Part shown: piece after piece, positions 1 through 5,197 of the stretch
Layout: each line of letters opens with the position of its first letter
Position numbering within the stretch: position 1 is the first letter of the stretch
From: JACCQS01 sp050999295
GTDB lineage: Bacteria; Actinomycetota; Actinomycetes; Mycobacteriales; Geodermatophilaceae
DNA length: 8,617 nt
Assembly: GCA_050999295.1 (NCBI GenBank)
Contig: JBPCPI010000017.1
Span: forward strand, 1-8,617
Direction: 5' to 3'
Made by a program: the position numbers and the translations under genes
Notes under the pieces: model-generated
The model's database searches: none
Told to the model about the DNA's origin: nothing
The model's input: only the letters and a program-made list of their open reading frames with translations

Positions 1-1
1 C

Positions 2-235
2 GAACTGCTGACCGCCATGCACCCGCGCTTGAGAAACGCGGCAGACCTGGTGGAGACCGGCGTCGTCCGGGTCGATGGCGCCATCGCCTACGTCCGCAGC
101 GGAGACACCGAGCACGTGGTCCGACGCACCGCCGACGGTGACGGCTGCACGTGCCCCTGGTTCGCCAAACACAAAGGCAGCCGCGGCCCGTGCAAGCACG
201 TTCTGGCCGTCGACCTCCTCAGGCGGCCTCTGTGA
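2..235 (+). CDS. SWIM zinc-finger protein, C-terminal end (5' end outside window)
   Basis: The reading frame is open from the first base of the window and stops at TGA 233-235, so this is the last 77 or so residues of a longer protein; the internal ATG at 17 need not be the start. The C-terminal segment carries the SWIM signature: CTCPW, then about 13 residues, then GPCKHVLA. This is the CxCx(n)CxH zinc-binding pattern. SWIM domains bind DNA or protein partners and occur in actinobacteria in helicase-like and stand-alone proteins; the missing N-terminus prevents choosing between these. The stop comes shortly after the CKHVLA helix, which is usual for proteins ending in a SWIM domain. The following 265 bases up to 500 contain no supportable gene apart from the tiny ORF listed separately. 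Confidence 0.75.
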   Translation, partial: ELLTAMHPRLRNAADLVETGVVRVDGAIAYVRSGDTEHVVRRTADGDGCTCPWFAKHKGSRGPCKHVLAVDLLRRPL

Positions 236-428
236 CGGACTTCGACGACTCGTCGCGGTGCTGGAAACGGGCAGCCGACAGGGAGTGACCTCGCTCCTGC
301 TCGGCCTGAGCGACCAACGGCCGGACATGCTGGACATTCCGTGCCGCGAGTGACTGTCCCTACGGAGCGCTCGCAGCCGCAGTGATCGCTTTACGGCCAG
401 TCGTGTGAGTGTGGCGCCGATCGAGCCC

Positions 429-482
429 AGGAGGGGCGACCAGGTGCAGAAGCGGATGAAGCTCCGTGTCACCGGGACATGA
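429..482 (+). other. Strong Shine-Dalgarno plus 12-codon ORF upstream of the pRiA4b-like gene
   Basis: AGGAGG at 429-434 is followed after 9 bases by GTG at 444 and a 12-residue ORF (MQKRMKLRVTGT) that stops at TGA 480-482. This frame is the same as that of the downstream gene starting at 501, which itself lacks a recognisable Shine-Dalgarno. It could be a leader ORF, a start region lost to a nonsense mutation, or chance. The observation is direct; the function is not known. Confidence 0.3.
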
Positions 483-500
483 TCTGACAGCATTGCGGCC

Positions 501-1031
501 ATGAGCCGCACCTGGCTGTCGATCCGCGTCGAACTCACCGAAGGGCGCGGCCAAGACCTGTGGCCCCGCCCCGGCAGGATCTTCGCGGCTGCGCGCAGCC
601 ACACATTCGCCACGTTCGCCACCGCGATCGATGACGCATTCGCCCGCTGGGACCGTGCCCACCTGCACCAGTTCTGGATGGCCGACGGGCGCCGGATCGG
701 CAGGCCAGACCCCGATTTCGATTTAGACGACGAGCTGCTCGACGAGCGCCGGCTCACTTTGGCCAAGCTCAGCCTCGGCGGGCAGTTTGCCTACGAGTTC
801 GATTTCGGGGACAGCTGGACCCACCTGTGCACGGTGGGTGACCAACGCATCGACCCCCTCGAGACGCTGGGCATAACCCCCGAAAAGCCGCTCTCGTATT
901 GGGGCTGGGGCGACATCCCGGACCAGTACGGGCGGCGCTGGGACAGCGACGATGGCGAGAGCAGAACGCCGAAGAACCCGAATGGCTCCGACCTGCCCAG
1001 GTTCGGGCCATGGCAATGGCGGCCACGCTGA
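501..1031 (+). CDS. pRiA4b ORF-3-like family protein
   Basis: This 176-residue protein matches the plasmid pRiA4b ORF-3-like family, annotated in databases also as an IS1096-associated passenger family. The biochemical role of the family is not established. Visible hallmarks are an N-terminal beta strand (LSIRVEL, residues 6-12), HLHQF at 54-58, the family core YEFDFGDSWTH at 98-108, and YWGWGDIPDQYGR at 133-145 near the C-terminus. The length fits a single-domain family member. ATG 501 is the only start before the first conserved strand; an in-frame TGA lies at 480-482 and no clear Shine-Dalgarno precedes the ATG. The gene converges on the yoeB remnant, with a hairpin between them. No transposase is visible nearby, so a mobile-element link is only a family-level association. 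Family assignment is firm; function is unknown. Confidence 0.8.
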   Translation: MSRTWLSIRVELTEGRGQDLWPRPGRIFAAARSHTFATFATAIDDAFARWDRAHLHQFWMADGRRIGRPDPDFDLDDELLDERRLTLAKLSLGGQFAYEFDFGDSWTHLCTVGDQRIDPLETLGITPEKPLSYWGWGDIPDQYGRRWDSDDGESRTPKNPNGSDLPRFGPWQWRPR

Positions 1032-1074
1032 CCGCGCACGTCCTGTGTTCAAGTTCAGGCGTGGTGTGGTTAGC

Positions 1075-1108
1075 CCGCGCCAGGAGGTGCTCGCCACAGC
1101 TGGCGCGG
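1075..1108. terminator. Hairpin between convergent genes, likely bidirectional terminator
   Basis: A perfect 9-bp inverted repeat, CCGCGCCAG (1075-1083) and CTGGCGCGG (1100-1108), encloses a short inner GTG/CAC stem (1087-1089 with 1095-1097). It lies 43 bases after the pRiA4b-like stop and 6 bases beyond the restored end of yoeB. It has no T-run on either side, which is common for actinobacterial terminators. Position and stem strength support termination; the function is inferred. Confidence 0.6.
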
Positions 1109-1114
1109 AGCTGG

Positions 1115-1376
1115 TCATTTCGGGTAGTGGTAGCGCGCCTGAAGGAGCAACAGGTCGTCACCTTGCAACGCGGTGGACCAGGCGATGCTCGTCTGTGATC
1201 CGTCGCGACCACGCGCCCGCGCTGCCGTACTTCAACGGCTCGGGCTTACCGATCCCGCTGAACGGTTCGTGCAGCATGTTGTCGATGAGGCGGTTGACCC
1301 GCTGGACGATCGCTCGGTCGGTGGCTTGCCAGTGCCGGTAGTCCTCCCCGGCCTGCGGCGCAAAGAACAGCCTCAT
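1115..1376 (-). pseudogene. yoeB: YoeB-type mRNA interferase toxin, frameshifted near the C-terminus
   Basis: The intact frame from ATG 1376 encodes 72 residues and stops at TGA 1158-1160. It aligns position by position with E. coli YoeB from memory: W16-Q17, GKPEPLK at 43-49 including catalytic E46, and WSRRI then DEHRLV including R65. After residue 71 the remaining toxin sequence continues in another frame as DDLLLLQARYHYPK and stops at TGA 1115-1117. Skipping one base restores an 86-residue protein with Tyr82-His83-Tyr84 at the YoeB numbering. His83 and Tyr84 are catalytic in YoeB, so the 72-residue product should lack ribosome-dependent mRNA cleavage. The start overlaps the antitoxin stop by ATGA. 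The extra base may be real decay, a sequencing error, or (less likely) a site for +1 frameshifting, since the stop context is AGG TGA C. Confidence 0.85.
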
Positions 1377-1620
1377 TCGCGGTCGAGCTCGTACTCCCGG
1401 CCCTCGCCGCGCTCCAGCGCCTCAGCTGCGTCGAGCAGCCGGCGGGCATTGGCCGGCGAGCGGCAGAGATGAGCCGCTTCTTGCCACGCCTCGTAGTCGG
1501 CCACCGACATCAGGACCGCGTTACCGCGCTTCGACGTGATCTCGATCGGAGCCCGGTCGTCGTTGACCTGCTCGATCAGCGGGAAAAGCCGCTTGCGCGC
1601 CTCGGACGCCGTATTGCCAT
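1373..1620 (-). pseudogene. yefM: YefM-type antitoxin, frameshifted at codon 3
   Basis: An open minus-strand frame with strong YefM similarity runs down to TGA 1373-1375: EARKRLFPLIEQVNDD, then IEITSKRGNAVLMS, DYEAWQE, and RSPANARRLL. YefM/Phd antitoxins bind their own operator through this N-terminal fold and mask the toxin through the C-terminal tail. The frame has no ATG, GTG or TTG start before the conserved part, and a TGA lies just upstream. In the neighbouring frame an ATG at 1618-1620 follows GAGG (complement of 1626-1629) and reads Met-Ala; adding one A to the following A run would give MANTASEARKR. The gene therefore appears to have lost one base near its start. It overlaps yoeB by ATGA, the usual coupling of this module. 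Identity is confident; whether the lesion is biological depends on read-level evidence. Confidence 0.83.
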
Positions 1621-1636
1621 GGCCACCTCAAACGGT

Positions 1637-1664
1637 ACAAGTCTGCTAGCCCGTGTGGACTTGT
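1637..1664. promoter_or_regulatory. Inverted repeat upstream of yefM, candidate operator
   Basis: ACAAGTC (1637-1643) and GACTTGT (1658-1664) form a perfect 7-bp inverted repeat with half-site centres 21 bp apart, two helical turns. It lies in the divergent gap between yefM (minus) and uma2 (plus). YefM proteins autoregulate by binding palindromes upstream of their operon, and the minus-strand reading here contains TTGTAC, close to the TGTACA core reported for YefM sites. The repeat is seen directly; the regulator is inferred. Confidence 0.45.
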
Positions 1665-1714
1665 GGATAGCTCACACGGCGAGCCTCCAGCAAGCCGCAG
1701 CCTTGACCAGTGGC

Positions 1715-1725
1715 AAGGAAGGAGG
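1715..1725 (+). promoter_or_regulatory. Ribosome binding site deciding the uma2 start
   Basis: AAGGAAGGAGG is a near-perfect anti-16S match. It sits 6 bases before the ATG at 1732 and only 3 bases before the tandem ATG at 1729, so 1732 is preferred. The open frame extends further upstream to 1663, but that part has no ribosome binding site. Confidence 0.75.
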
Positions 1726-1731
1726 CGGATG

Positions 1732-2289
1732 ATGAGAGCCGTGACGATCGCCGTACCCGCGACCGGGACCCGGATGGGGCTGCCCGACTGGGAGCTCCTG
1801 TCTTACGACCACTCGGATCGGGTCGAGCTGATCGAGGGCGTGGTTGTCGTGACCAGCTCGCGCTCTGAGCTGCAGCAGGCGGTAGTCACCCAACTGGTGG
1901 TGGCGCTCCACCAGGCATGCCCGGATGATTACCGGGTACGGGCTGGACCGCTGGGTGTCCTGGTCCGCGACCTTTCCAGCGGACTACTGCCCGACCTCGT
2001 GGTGCTACGCGCCGACGACCGCTCGACGTTGGATCGGCTACCGGCCCTGGTCGTCGAGGTTCTCTCGCCAAGCACCCGAGGCCGTGACGAGGTGGACAAG
2101 CGCCGGCTATACGGTCGCCGGGGCATCCCCTCCTACTGGCTTGTCGATCCTGAGGTCCCCAGTATGCGAATCCTGGAACTCGGGGCACATCACGAGTACG
2201 TCGAGGTCGCCCATGTCGTCGGTACGGAGCCGGTGCAGCTCATCCACCCATTCCCGGTCCGGCTTGTTCCCGCCGATCTGATCCGCTGA
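1732..2289 (+). CDS. Uma2 family PD-(D/E)XK nuclease-like protein (DUF820)
   Basis: The 185-residue protein has the Uma2 order of motifs. VELIEG (31-36) gives the first acidic residue. LLPDLVVL (85-92) gives the PD motif with D88. LVVEVLSPST (106-115) gives E109. DKRRLY (122-127) and GIPSYWLVDP (131-140) complete the core. Uma2 proteins adopt a restriction-endonuclease-like fold and are presumed metal-dependent nucleases, but their targets are not established; they are abundant in actinobacteria and cyanobacteria. Length matches the usual 180-200 residues and no key residue is missing. The start is set by a strong Shine-Dalgarno. The gene is divergent from the broken YefM-YoeB pair and convergent with the RelE pair, so it probably has its own promoter. 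Family certain; cellular role unknown. Confidence 0.88.
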   Translation: MRAVTIAVPATGTRMGLPDWELLSYDHSDRVELIEGVVVVTSSRSELQQAVVTQLVVALHQACPDDYRVRAGPLGVLVRDLSSGLLPDLVVLRADDRSTLDRLPALVVEVLSPSTRGRDEVDKRRLYGRRGIPSYWLVDPEVPSMRILELGAHHEYVEVAHVVGTEPVQLIHPFPVRLVPADLIR

Positions 2290-2318
2290 CACCGCTGCGC
2301 ACCAACGTCAGTCGAGCG

Positions 2319-2333
2319 GAGCGGGTCTCGCTC
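2319..2333 (+). terminator. Short hairpin after uma2, possible terminator
   Basis: GAGCG (2319-2323) and CGCTC (2329-2333) form a 5-bp GC-rich stem with a 5-base loop, 30 bases after the uma2 stop. The stem is short and has no T-run, so this is weak. The rest of 2334-2450 holds only an unassignable charged stretch on the minus strand. Confidence 0.25.
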
Positions 2334-2448
2334 ACAGAGTGCGTTCGATGTGGGAGACGTACCGGCCGCGCGCGGTGCGCCGCTCGGATCGTTCCTCGGT
2401 GCCCTCGTGGATCTCAGTGCATTTCGGTGCAGATCTGGCTGATCGGGG

Positions 2449-2465
2449 GCCTATCCCCGATAGGC
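2449..2465 (-). terminator. Hairpin overlapping the relE stop codon
   Basis: GCCTATC (2449-2455) and GATAGGC (2459-2465) form a perfect 7-bp stem with a 3-base loop. It spans the last codons and the TAG stop of the minus-strand toxin gene. It could stabilise or terminate the toxin-antitoxin transcript. The dyad is direct; the function is inferred. Confidence 0.4.
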
Positions 2466-2723
2466 ATTGCGGCGGTGATCGATTCGCACCACCCTGATCG
2501 ACGCAGGACTGTCGGTGATGCTGTAGACCACCCGATAGGCGCCCCGCCGGGCTGAGTAGTAACCGGAGAGCTCCCCGGATAGTGGCTTGCCGAGTCGGCG
2601 CGGGTTGCCCGCCAACGGGCCGATCAGGAACTCCCAAATCGCTGCGGCGACACCCAGCGGCAGCTGTTCGGCTAGAGCGCGACTCGCGGCCCTGGAAAGC
2701 CGAACCTCATACTTGTCAGTCAC
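2451..2723 (-). CDS. RelE/ParE-superfamily toxin
   Basis: This 90-residue protein has the RelE layout: a short N-terminal strand (KYEVRLS, 4-10), two helices rich in Ala and Leu (11-40), and a C-terminal sheet. Key segments are GKPLSGELSGYYSARRG (45-61), AYRVVYSI (62-69) and IRVVRIDHRRNAYR (76-89). RelE enzymes cleave mRNA in the ribosomal A site using a cluster of basic residues and a C-terminal tyrosine; R60, R64, R80, R84 and Y88 are the candidates here, which suggests an intact toxin. The gene starts at GTG 2721-2723 and overlaps the antitoxin stop by 8 bases (GTGACTGA), the usual translational coupling. ParE-type gyrase poisons share the fold, so activity should be tested rather than assumed. 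Unlike the YefM-YoeB pair nearby, both members here read through without frameshifts. Confidence 0.87.
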   Translation of the reverse strand: MTDKYEVRLSRAASRALAEQLPLGVAAAIWEFLIGPLAGNPRRLGKPLSGELSGYYSARRGAYRVVYSITDSPASIRVVRIDHRRNAYRG

Positions 2724-3012
2724 TCCCGGGACGTTCGCGGGCGCGCCGTTCGGCGAGGATCTGCGTCATCTCCTCTGCGGATAGATACTCGCCACGGGCA
2801 ATCTCAGCCTCGGCTTGGCGGATGTCGTCCAGCGCGCCAGGGATGGACAGAATGTCCACCGTCTCGTCCAGCGAGGCCAACTCATCGGGAGAGACCAGCA
2901 CGGCGGCGGGCTGCCCGTACCGAGTGATCGTCACCCGGTTGTGGGTGCGCTGAACGTCGGCAACGTACTCCGAAAGGTGATCGCGCGCCTCGCCAAGTGG
3001 AATCGCCGTCAC
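2716..3012 (-). CDS. Phd/YefM family antitoxin
   Basis: The 98-residue protein starts MTAIPLGEARDHLSEYV and continues VTITRYGQPAAVLVSPDEL (27-45). This is the Phd/YefM DNA-binding fold: strand, helix, strand pair, helix. The C-terminal half (50-98) is acidic and helical with repeated Glu and Ala, as expected for the segment that wraps the toxin. The frame is open further upstream to 3198, but that part lies over the metY promoter and start, and homology begins at GTG 3010-3012. That GTG has no clear Shine-Dalgarno; instead TACACT lies exactly 6 bases upstream, so the mRNA is probably leaderless. The gene is first in the operon and overlaps the toxin start by 8 bases. Autorepression at the divergent region with metY is expected from the family but no operator was proven. 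Confidence 0.87.
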   Translation of the reverse strand: MTAIPLGEARDHLSEYVADVQRTHNRVTITRYGQPAAVLVSPDELASLDETVDILSIPGALDDIRQAEAEIARGEYLSAEEMTQILAERRARERPGSD

Positions 3013-3018
3013 AGACCT

Positions 3019-3024
3019 AGTGTA
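3019..3024 (-). promoter_or_regulatory. -10 element for the antitoxin-toxin operon (leaderless)
   Basis: On the minus strand TACACT is followed by 6 bases and then the GTG start at 3012. TAnnnT placed 6 bases before a start codon is the typical geometry of actinobacterial leaderless transcripts. No convincing -35 hexamer is visible at 17-18 bp. Confidence 0.55.
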
Positions 3025-3075
3025 GCCAGGACTCACGCCAACAGGAGGCTCTACTCCCGAACGCCGGACGGAGTA

Positions 3076-3107
3076 GTGACCTCGCTTCGTGCTGCGAAGG
3101 CGGTCAC
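3076..3107. promoter_or_regulatory. Dyad in the divergent antitoxin/metY promoter region
   Basis: GTGAC (3076-3080) pairs with GTCAC (3103-3107), and CTTCG (3085-3089) pairs with CGAAG (3095-3099) around the loop TGCTG. An imperfect CG/CG pair links the two stems. If both flanking genes are leaderless, as their -10 boxes suggest, this dyad is not transcribed from either promoter and is more likely an operator than an RNA hairpin. No SAM or T-box riboswitch pattern is recognisable in this region. Confidence 0.4.
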
Positions 3108-3154
3108 CGGTCAGCCCGGGCGCCGTCCAGATCCTCGCACCGCACAAGCTCGGA

Positions 3155-3160
3155 TAGGAT
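3155..3160 (+). promoter_or_regulatory. -10 element and/or ribosome binding site of metY
   Basis: TAGGAT lies 6 bases before the metY ATG at 3167, the same spacing seen on the opposite strand for the antitoxin. The AGGA inside it could also act as a Shine-Dalgarno at 7-base spacing. The sequence cannot decide between a leaderless start and a standard leader from an unseen upstream promoter. Confidence 0.45.
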
Positions 3161-3166
3161 GCGGCG

Positions 3167-4531
3167 ATGCCCGACGACCGGCAGTTCGGCCTCGACACGC
3201 TCGCGGTTCATGCCGGCCAGCGACCCGACCCGGTGACCGGCAGCCGCGCCGTACCCATCTACCAGACCGGCGCGTACGTCTTCGAAGATACCGACCACGC
3301 CGCGAACCTGTTCGCCCTGCAGCGGTTCGGCAACATCTACTCGCGGATCATGAATCCGACGGTGGCCGTCTTCGAGGAGCGGATCGCGGCCTTGGAGAAC
3401 GGCATCGGGGCGGTGGCTACCGCGTCCGGGCAGTCCGCCCAACACCTCGCGCTGTTCACCCTGATGGAGGCCGGCGACGAGTTCGTCTCCTCCCGCAGCC
3501 TGTACGGGGGGACCTACCAGCAGTTCTACGTCAGCTTCCGAAAGGTCGGCATCAACGCCCGGTTCGTTGACGGCACCGACCTCGACCAGTGGCGGGCCGC
3601 GGTCACCGACAAGACGAAGGCCTTCTACGCCGAGATGATCGGAAACCCGACGATCGACGTCGTCGACGTCGAGGCGCTGGCCGGACTGGCCCATGAGGTG
3701 GGTGTACCGCTGATCATCGACAACACCTTCGCGTCGCCGTACCTGTGCCGTCCACTCGACTGGGGTGCGGACATCGTCGTGCACTCGGCGACGAAGTTCA
3801 TCTGCGGCCACGGCACGGCGATGGGCGGGGTGATCGTCGACAGTGGACGGTTTCCCTGGGACAACGGCAAGTTCCCGGGCATGACCGAGCCGTCGAAGGG
3901 CTACCACGACCTGCGTTTCTTCGAGTACTTCGGCGACTTCGGCTGGCTGCTGAAGTGCCGCGCGGAGATGCTGCGCGACTACGGGCCGACGATGGCTCCG
4001 TTCACCGCCTGGCTGATGTTGATCGGGCTGGAGACCCTGCCCGTACGGATGGACCGCCACGTACGCAACGCAGTCGCGGTCGCCGAGTTCCTCGACCAGC
4101 ATCCAGCGGTGGACTACGTCAACTATCCGGGCCTGCCCGGCAATCGCTACCATTACTTGGCGGCGAAGTACCTGCCGAAGGGTGCAGGTTCGATCTTCAC
4201 CTTCGGCCTCAAGGGCGGCCGTGAGGCCGGCCGCCGGTTCATCGAGTCGGTGCAGCTGTTCAGCCACCTGGCCAACGTCGGCGATGCGAAGTCTCTGGTC
4301 ATCCATCCCGCCTCGACGACCCACCAGCAGTTGACCGACGAGGACCTTCGGGCGGCCCGGATCGGTCCGGAGATGGTGCGGGTGTCCATTGGAATCGAGG
4401 ACGTGGAGGACATCATGTGGGACCTGGAACAGGCGCTGGTTGCCTCGCAGGCCGACTCACCACGGCCGACCTACGACGGCCGGGGTCACTCGGTGCTGGC
4501 CAAGGCGTTCGGCGCGCCGTACCAGTCGTGA
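3167..4531 (+). CDS. metY: O-acetylhomoserine sulfhydrylase (PLP-dependent)
   Basis: MetY catalyses replacement of the acetyl group of O-acetylhomoserine by sulfide (or methanethiol) to give homocysteine (or methionine) in the cytosol, part of direct-sulfhydrylation methionine synthesis. The 454-residue protein is a complete Cys/Met-metabolism PLP enzyme. TLAVHAGQ opens the fold (11-18). YSRIMNPT (58-65) gives the phosphate-binding Tyr and Arg donated by the neighbouring subunit. SLYGGTY (111-117) supplies the ring-stacking Tyr113. IIDNTFASPY (183-192) holds Asp185. HSATKF (206-211) holds the Schiff-base Lys210. MVRVSIGIED (403-412) holds Arg405 for the substrate carboxylate. The segment at 238-300 (GMTEPSKGYHD onward) is the insertion typical of MetY rather than MetB or MetC. 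No metX or other methionine gene is visible in the window; the downstream partner is a CoA-binding protein. All catalytic residues are present. Confidence 0.95.
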   Translation: MPDDRQFGLDTLAVHAGQRPDPVTGSRAVPIYQTGAYVFEDTDHAANLFALQRFGNIYSRIMNPTVAVFEERIAALENGIGAVATASGQSAQHLALFTLMEAGDEFVSSRSLYGGTYQQFYVSFRKVGINARFVDGTDLDQWRAAVTDKTKAFYAEMIGNPTIDVVDVEALAGLAHEVGVPLIIDNTFASPYLCRPLDWGADIVVHSATKFICGHGTAMGGVIVDSGRFPWDNGKFPGMTEPSKGYHDLRFFEYFGDFGWLLKCRAEMLRDYGPTMAPFTAWLMLIGLETLPVRMDRHVRNAVAVAEFLDQHPAVDYVNYPGLPGNRYHYLAAKYLPKGAGSIFTFGLKGGREAGRRFIESVQLFSHLANVGDAKSLVIHPASTTHQQLTDEDLRAARIGPEMVRVSIGIEDVEDIMWDLEQALVASQADSPRPTYDGRGHSVLAKAFGAPYQS

Positions 4532-4569
4532 GTATCGACGACGCACTCTTCGCCGCGGAGGAGTCGTGA
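4528..4569 (+). other. 13-codon ORF bridging metY and the CoA-binding gene
   Basis: GTG at 4528 overlaps the metY stop as GTGA, and the ORF (MSIDDALFAAEES) ends at TGA 4567-4569, which overlaps the next GTG start, again as GTGA. The 10-mer AGTCGTGAGT occurs at both junctions (4524-4533 and 4562-4571). This could couple translation along the operon or simply reflect a local duplication. No Shine-Dalgarno of its own is needed if ribosomes re-initiate. The peptide resembles nothing I recognise. Confidence 0.3.
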
Positions 4570-5090
4570 GTGCCGTCGGTGAGCGCAACGACCTGGGGCA
4601 GACACCCGGGGAGCGCTACCGCATCCTCACCGCCTACCGGACGATCGCGATGGTGGGGCTCAGCTCGAACTACTACAACCCCAGCTCGTTCGCCGCGGTC
4701 TACCTGGATGCGAACGGCTACGACATCGTTCCGGTCAACCCGGTGAGTGCCGGCAAGCGGGAGATCCTTGGGCGGCCGGTGTACGCCGACCTGCGTGAGG
4801 CTGCTGCGCGGCACTCGTGCCCGATCGAGATCGTGGACGTCTTCCGCCCCGCGCACGAGGCGGTGGACCTGGCCGAGCAGGCGATCGAGATCGGCGCCAA
4901 GGTGCTCTGGCTGCAGCTTGGGGTGATCAACGAGAAGGCAGCCGCCCTGGCCCGGGACGCGGGCTTGTCCGTGGTCATGGATCGTTGCTGCAAGATCGAG
5001 CACGCCAGGTTCTTCGGTGGGCTGCGCACGATCGGGTTGAACACCGGAGTGGTCACCAGCCGCTTGGGCATGCGGCTGCCGCGCGACTGA
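4566..5090 (+). CDS. CoA-binding domain protein, YccU-like
   Basis: The 174-residue protein is a single CoA-binding Rossmann domain like the nucleotide-binding part of succinyl-CoA synthetase alpha subunit. Visible motifs are the glycine-rich loop VGLSSNYYNPS (30-40), VPVNP (55-59), IVDVFRP (89-95), LWLQLGVIN (114-122) and MDRCCKIEH (138-146). Together they mark the YccU-type family, whose physiological role is unresolved; they lack the catalytic domains of acyl-CoA synthetases. GTG 4566 was chosen because GGAGG lies at 4557-4561 and homology begins soon after; the open frame upstream is the metY end in another phase. It follows metY by 34 bases in the same direction, so co-transcription is likely. 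CoA-binding proteins of this type recur beside metY-like genes in other genomes as far as I recall, which hints at a link to acyl-homoserine or thioester metabolism, but this is inference. Confidence 0.85.
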   Translation: MSAVGERNDLGQTPGERYRILTAYRTIAMVGLSSNYYNPSSFAAVYLDANGYDIVPVNPVSAGKREILGRPVYADLREAAARHSCPIEIVDVFRPAHEAVDLAEQAIEIGAKVLWLQLGVINEKAAALARDAGLSVVMDRCCKIEHARFFGGLRTIGLNTGVVTSRLGMRLPRD

Positions 5091-5119
5091 TCGCGGCGGG
5101 GTTCGGTCGCCGATCGCGC
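5081..5119 (+). terminator. Imperfect hairpin at the end of the metY operon
   Basis: GCGCGA (5081-5086) pairs with TCGCGC (5114-5119), and GGCG (5095-5098) pairs with CGCC (5108-5111), with unpaired bases between. The structure spans the stop codon of the CoA-binding gene. There is no T-run. It is a plausible but unproven operon terminator. Confidence 0.35.
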
Positions 5120-5146
5120 AGATCCGCCTATTCGACGTAGAAACCT

Positions 5147-5197
5147 TGACCGCTTGACGTTCGGGTGGTCAGACCGAAAGCGGGGTGACCGCTTGAC
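5147..5197 (+). repeat. 12-bp direct repeat, 39-bp period, ahead of the SDR remnant
   Basis: TGACCGCTTGAC occurs at 5147-5158 and 5186-5197. Similarity continues past the 12-mer, with TGGTC following in both copies, so a unit of about 39 bp looks duplicated with divergence. The second copy provides the -35 region of the candidate MerR-type promoter; the first may be a decayed copy. Confidence 0.6.

Noticed and set aside
501..1031. pRiA4b-like gene as evidence of an IS1096-type insertion sequence
   Set aside because: The family name mentions IS1096, but there is no transposase, terminal inverted repeat or target duplication in the flanking sequence.
3025..3166. A SAM-sensing riboswitch before metY
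   Set aside because: No conserved riboswitch core is recognisable, and the -10 box lies directly before the ATG, leaving little or no leader RNA.
3013..3198. Upstream extension of the antitoxin to an ATG at 3198
   Set aside because: The extra 62 residues have no family similarity and would cross the metY start; the GTG at 3012 has a -10 box at leaderless spacing.
3104..4324. A 406-residue open frame on the minus strand across metY
   Set aside because: It is antisense to a gene with every catalytic residue in place, and its composition (Arg, His, Val, Gln rich) is that of a mirror frame in GC-rich DNA.
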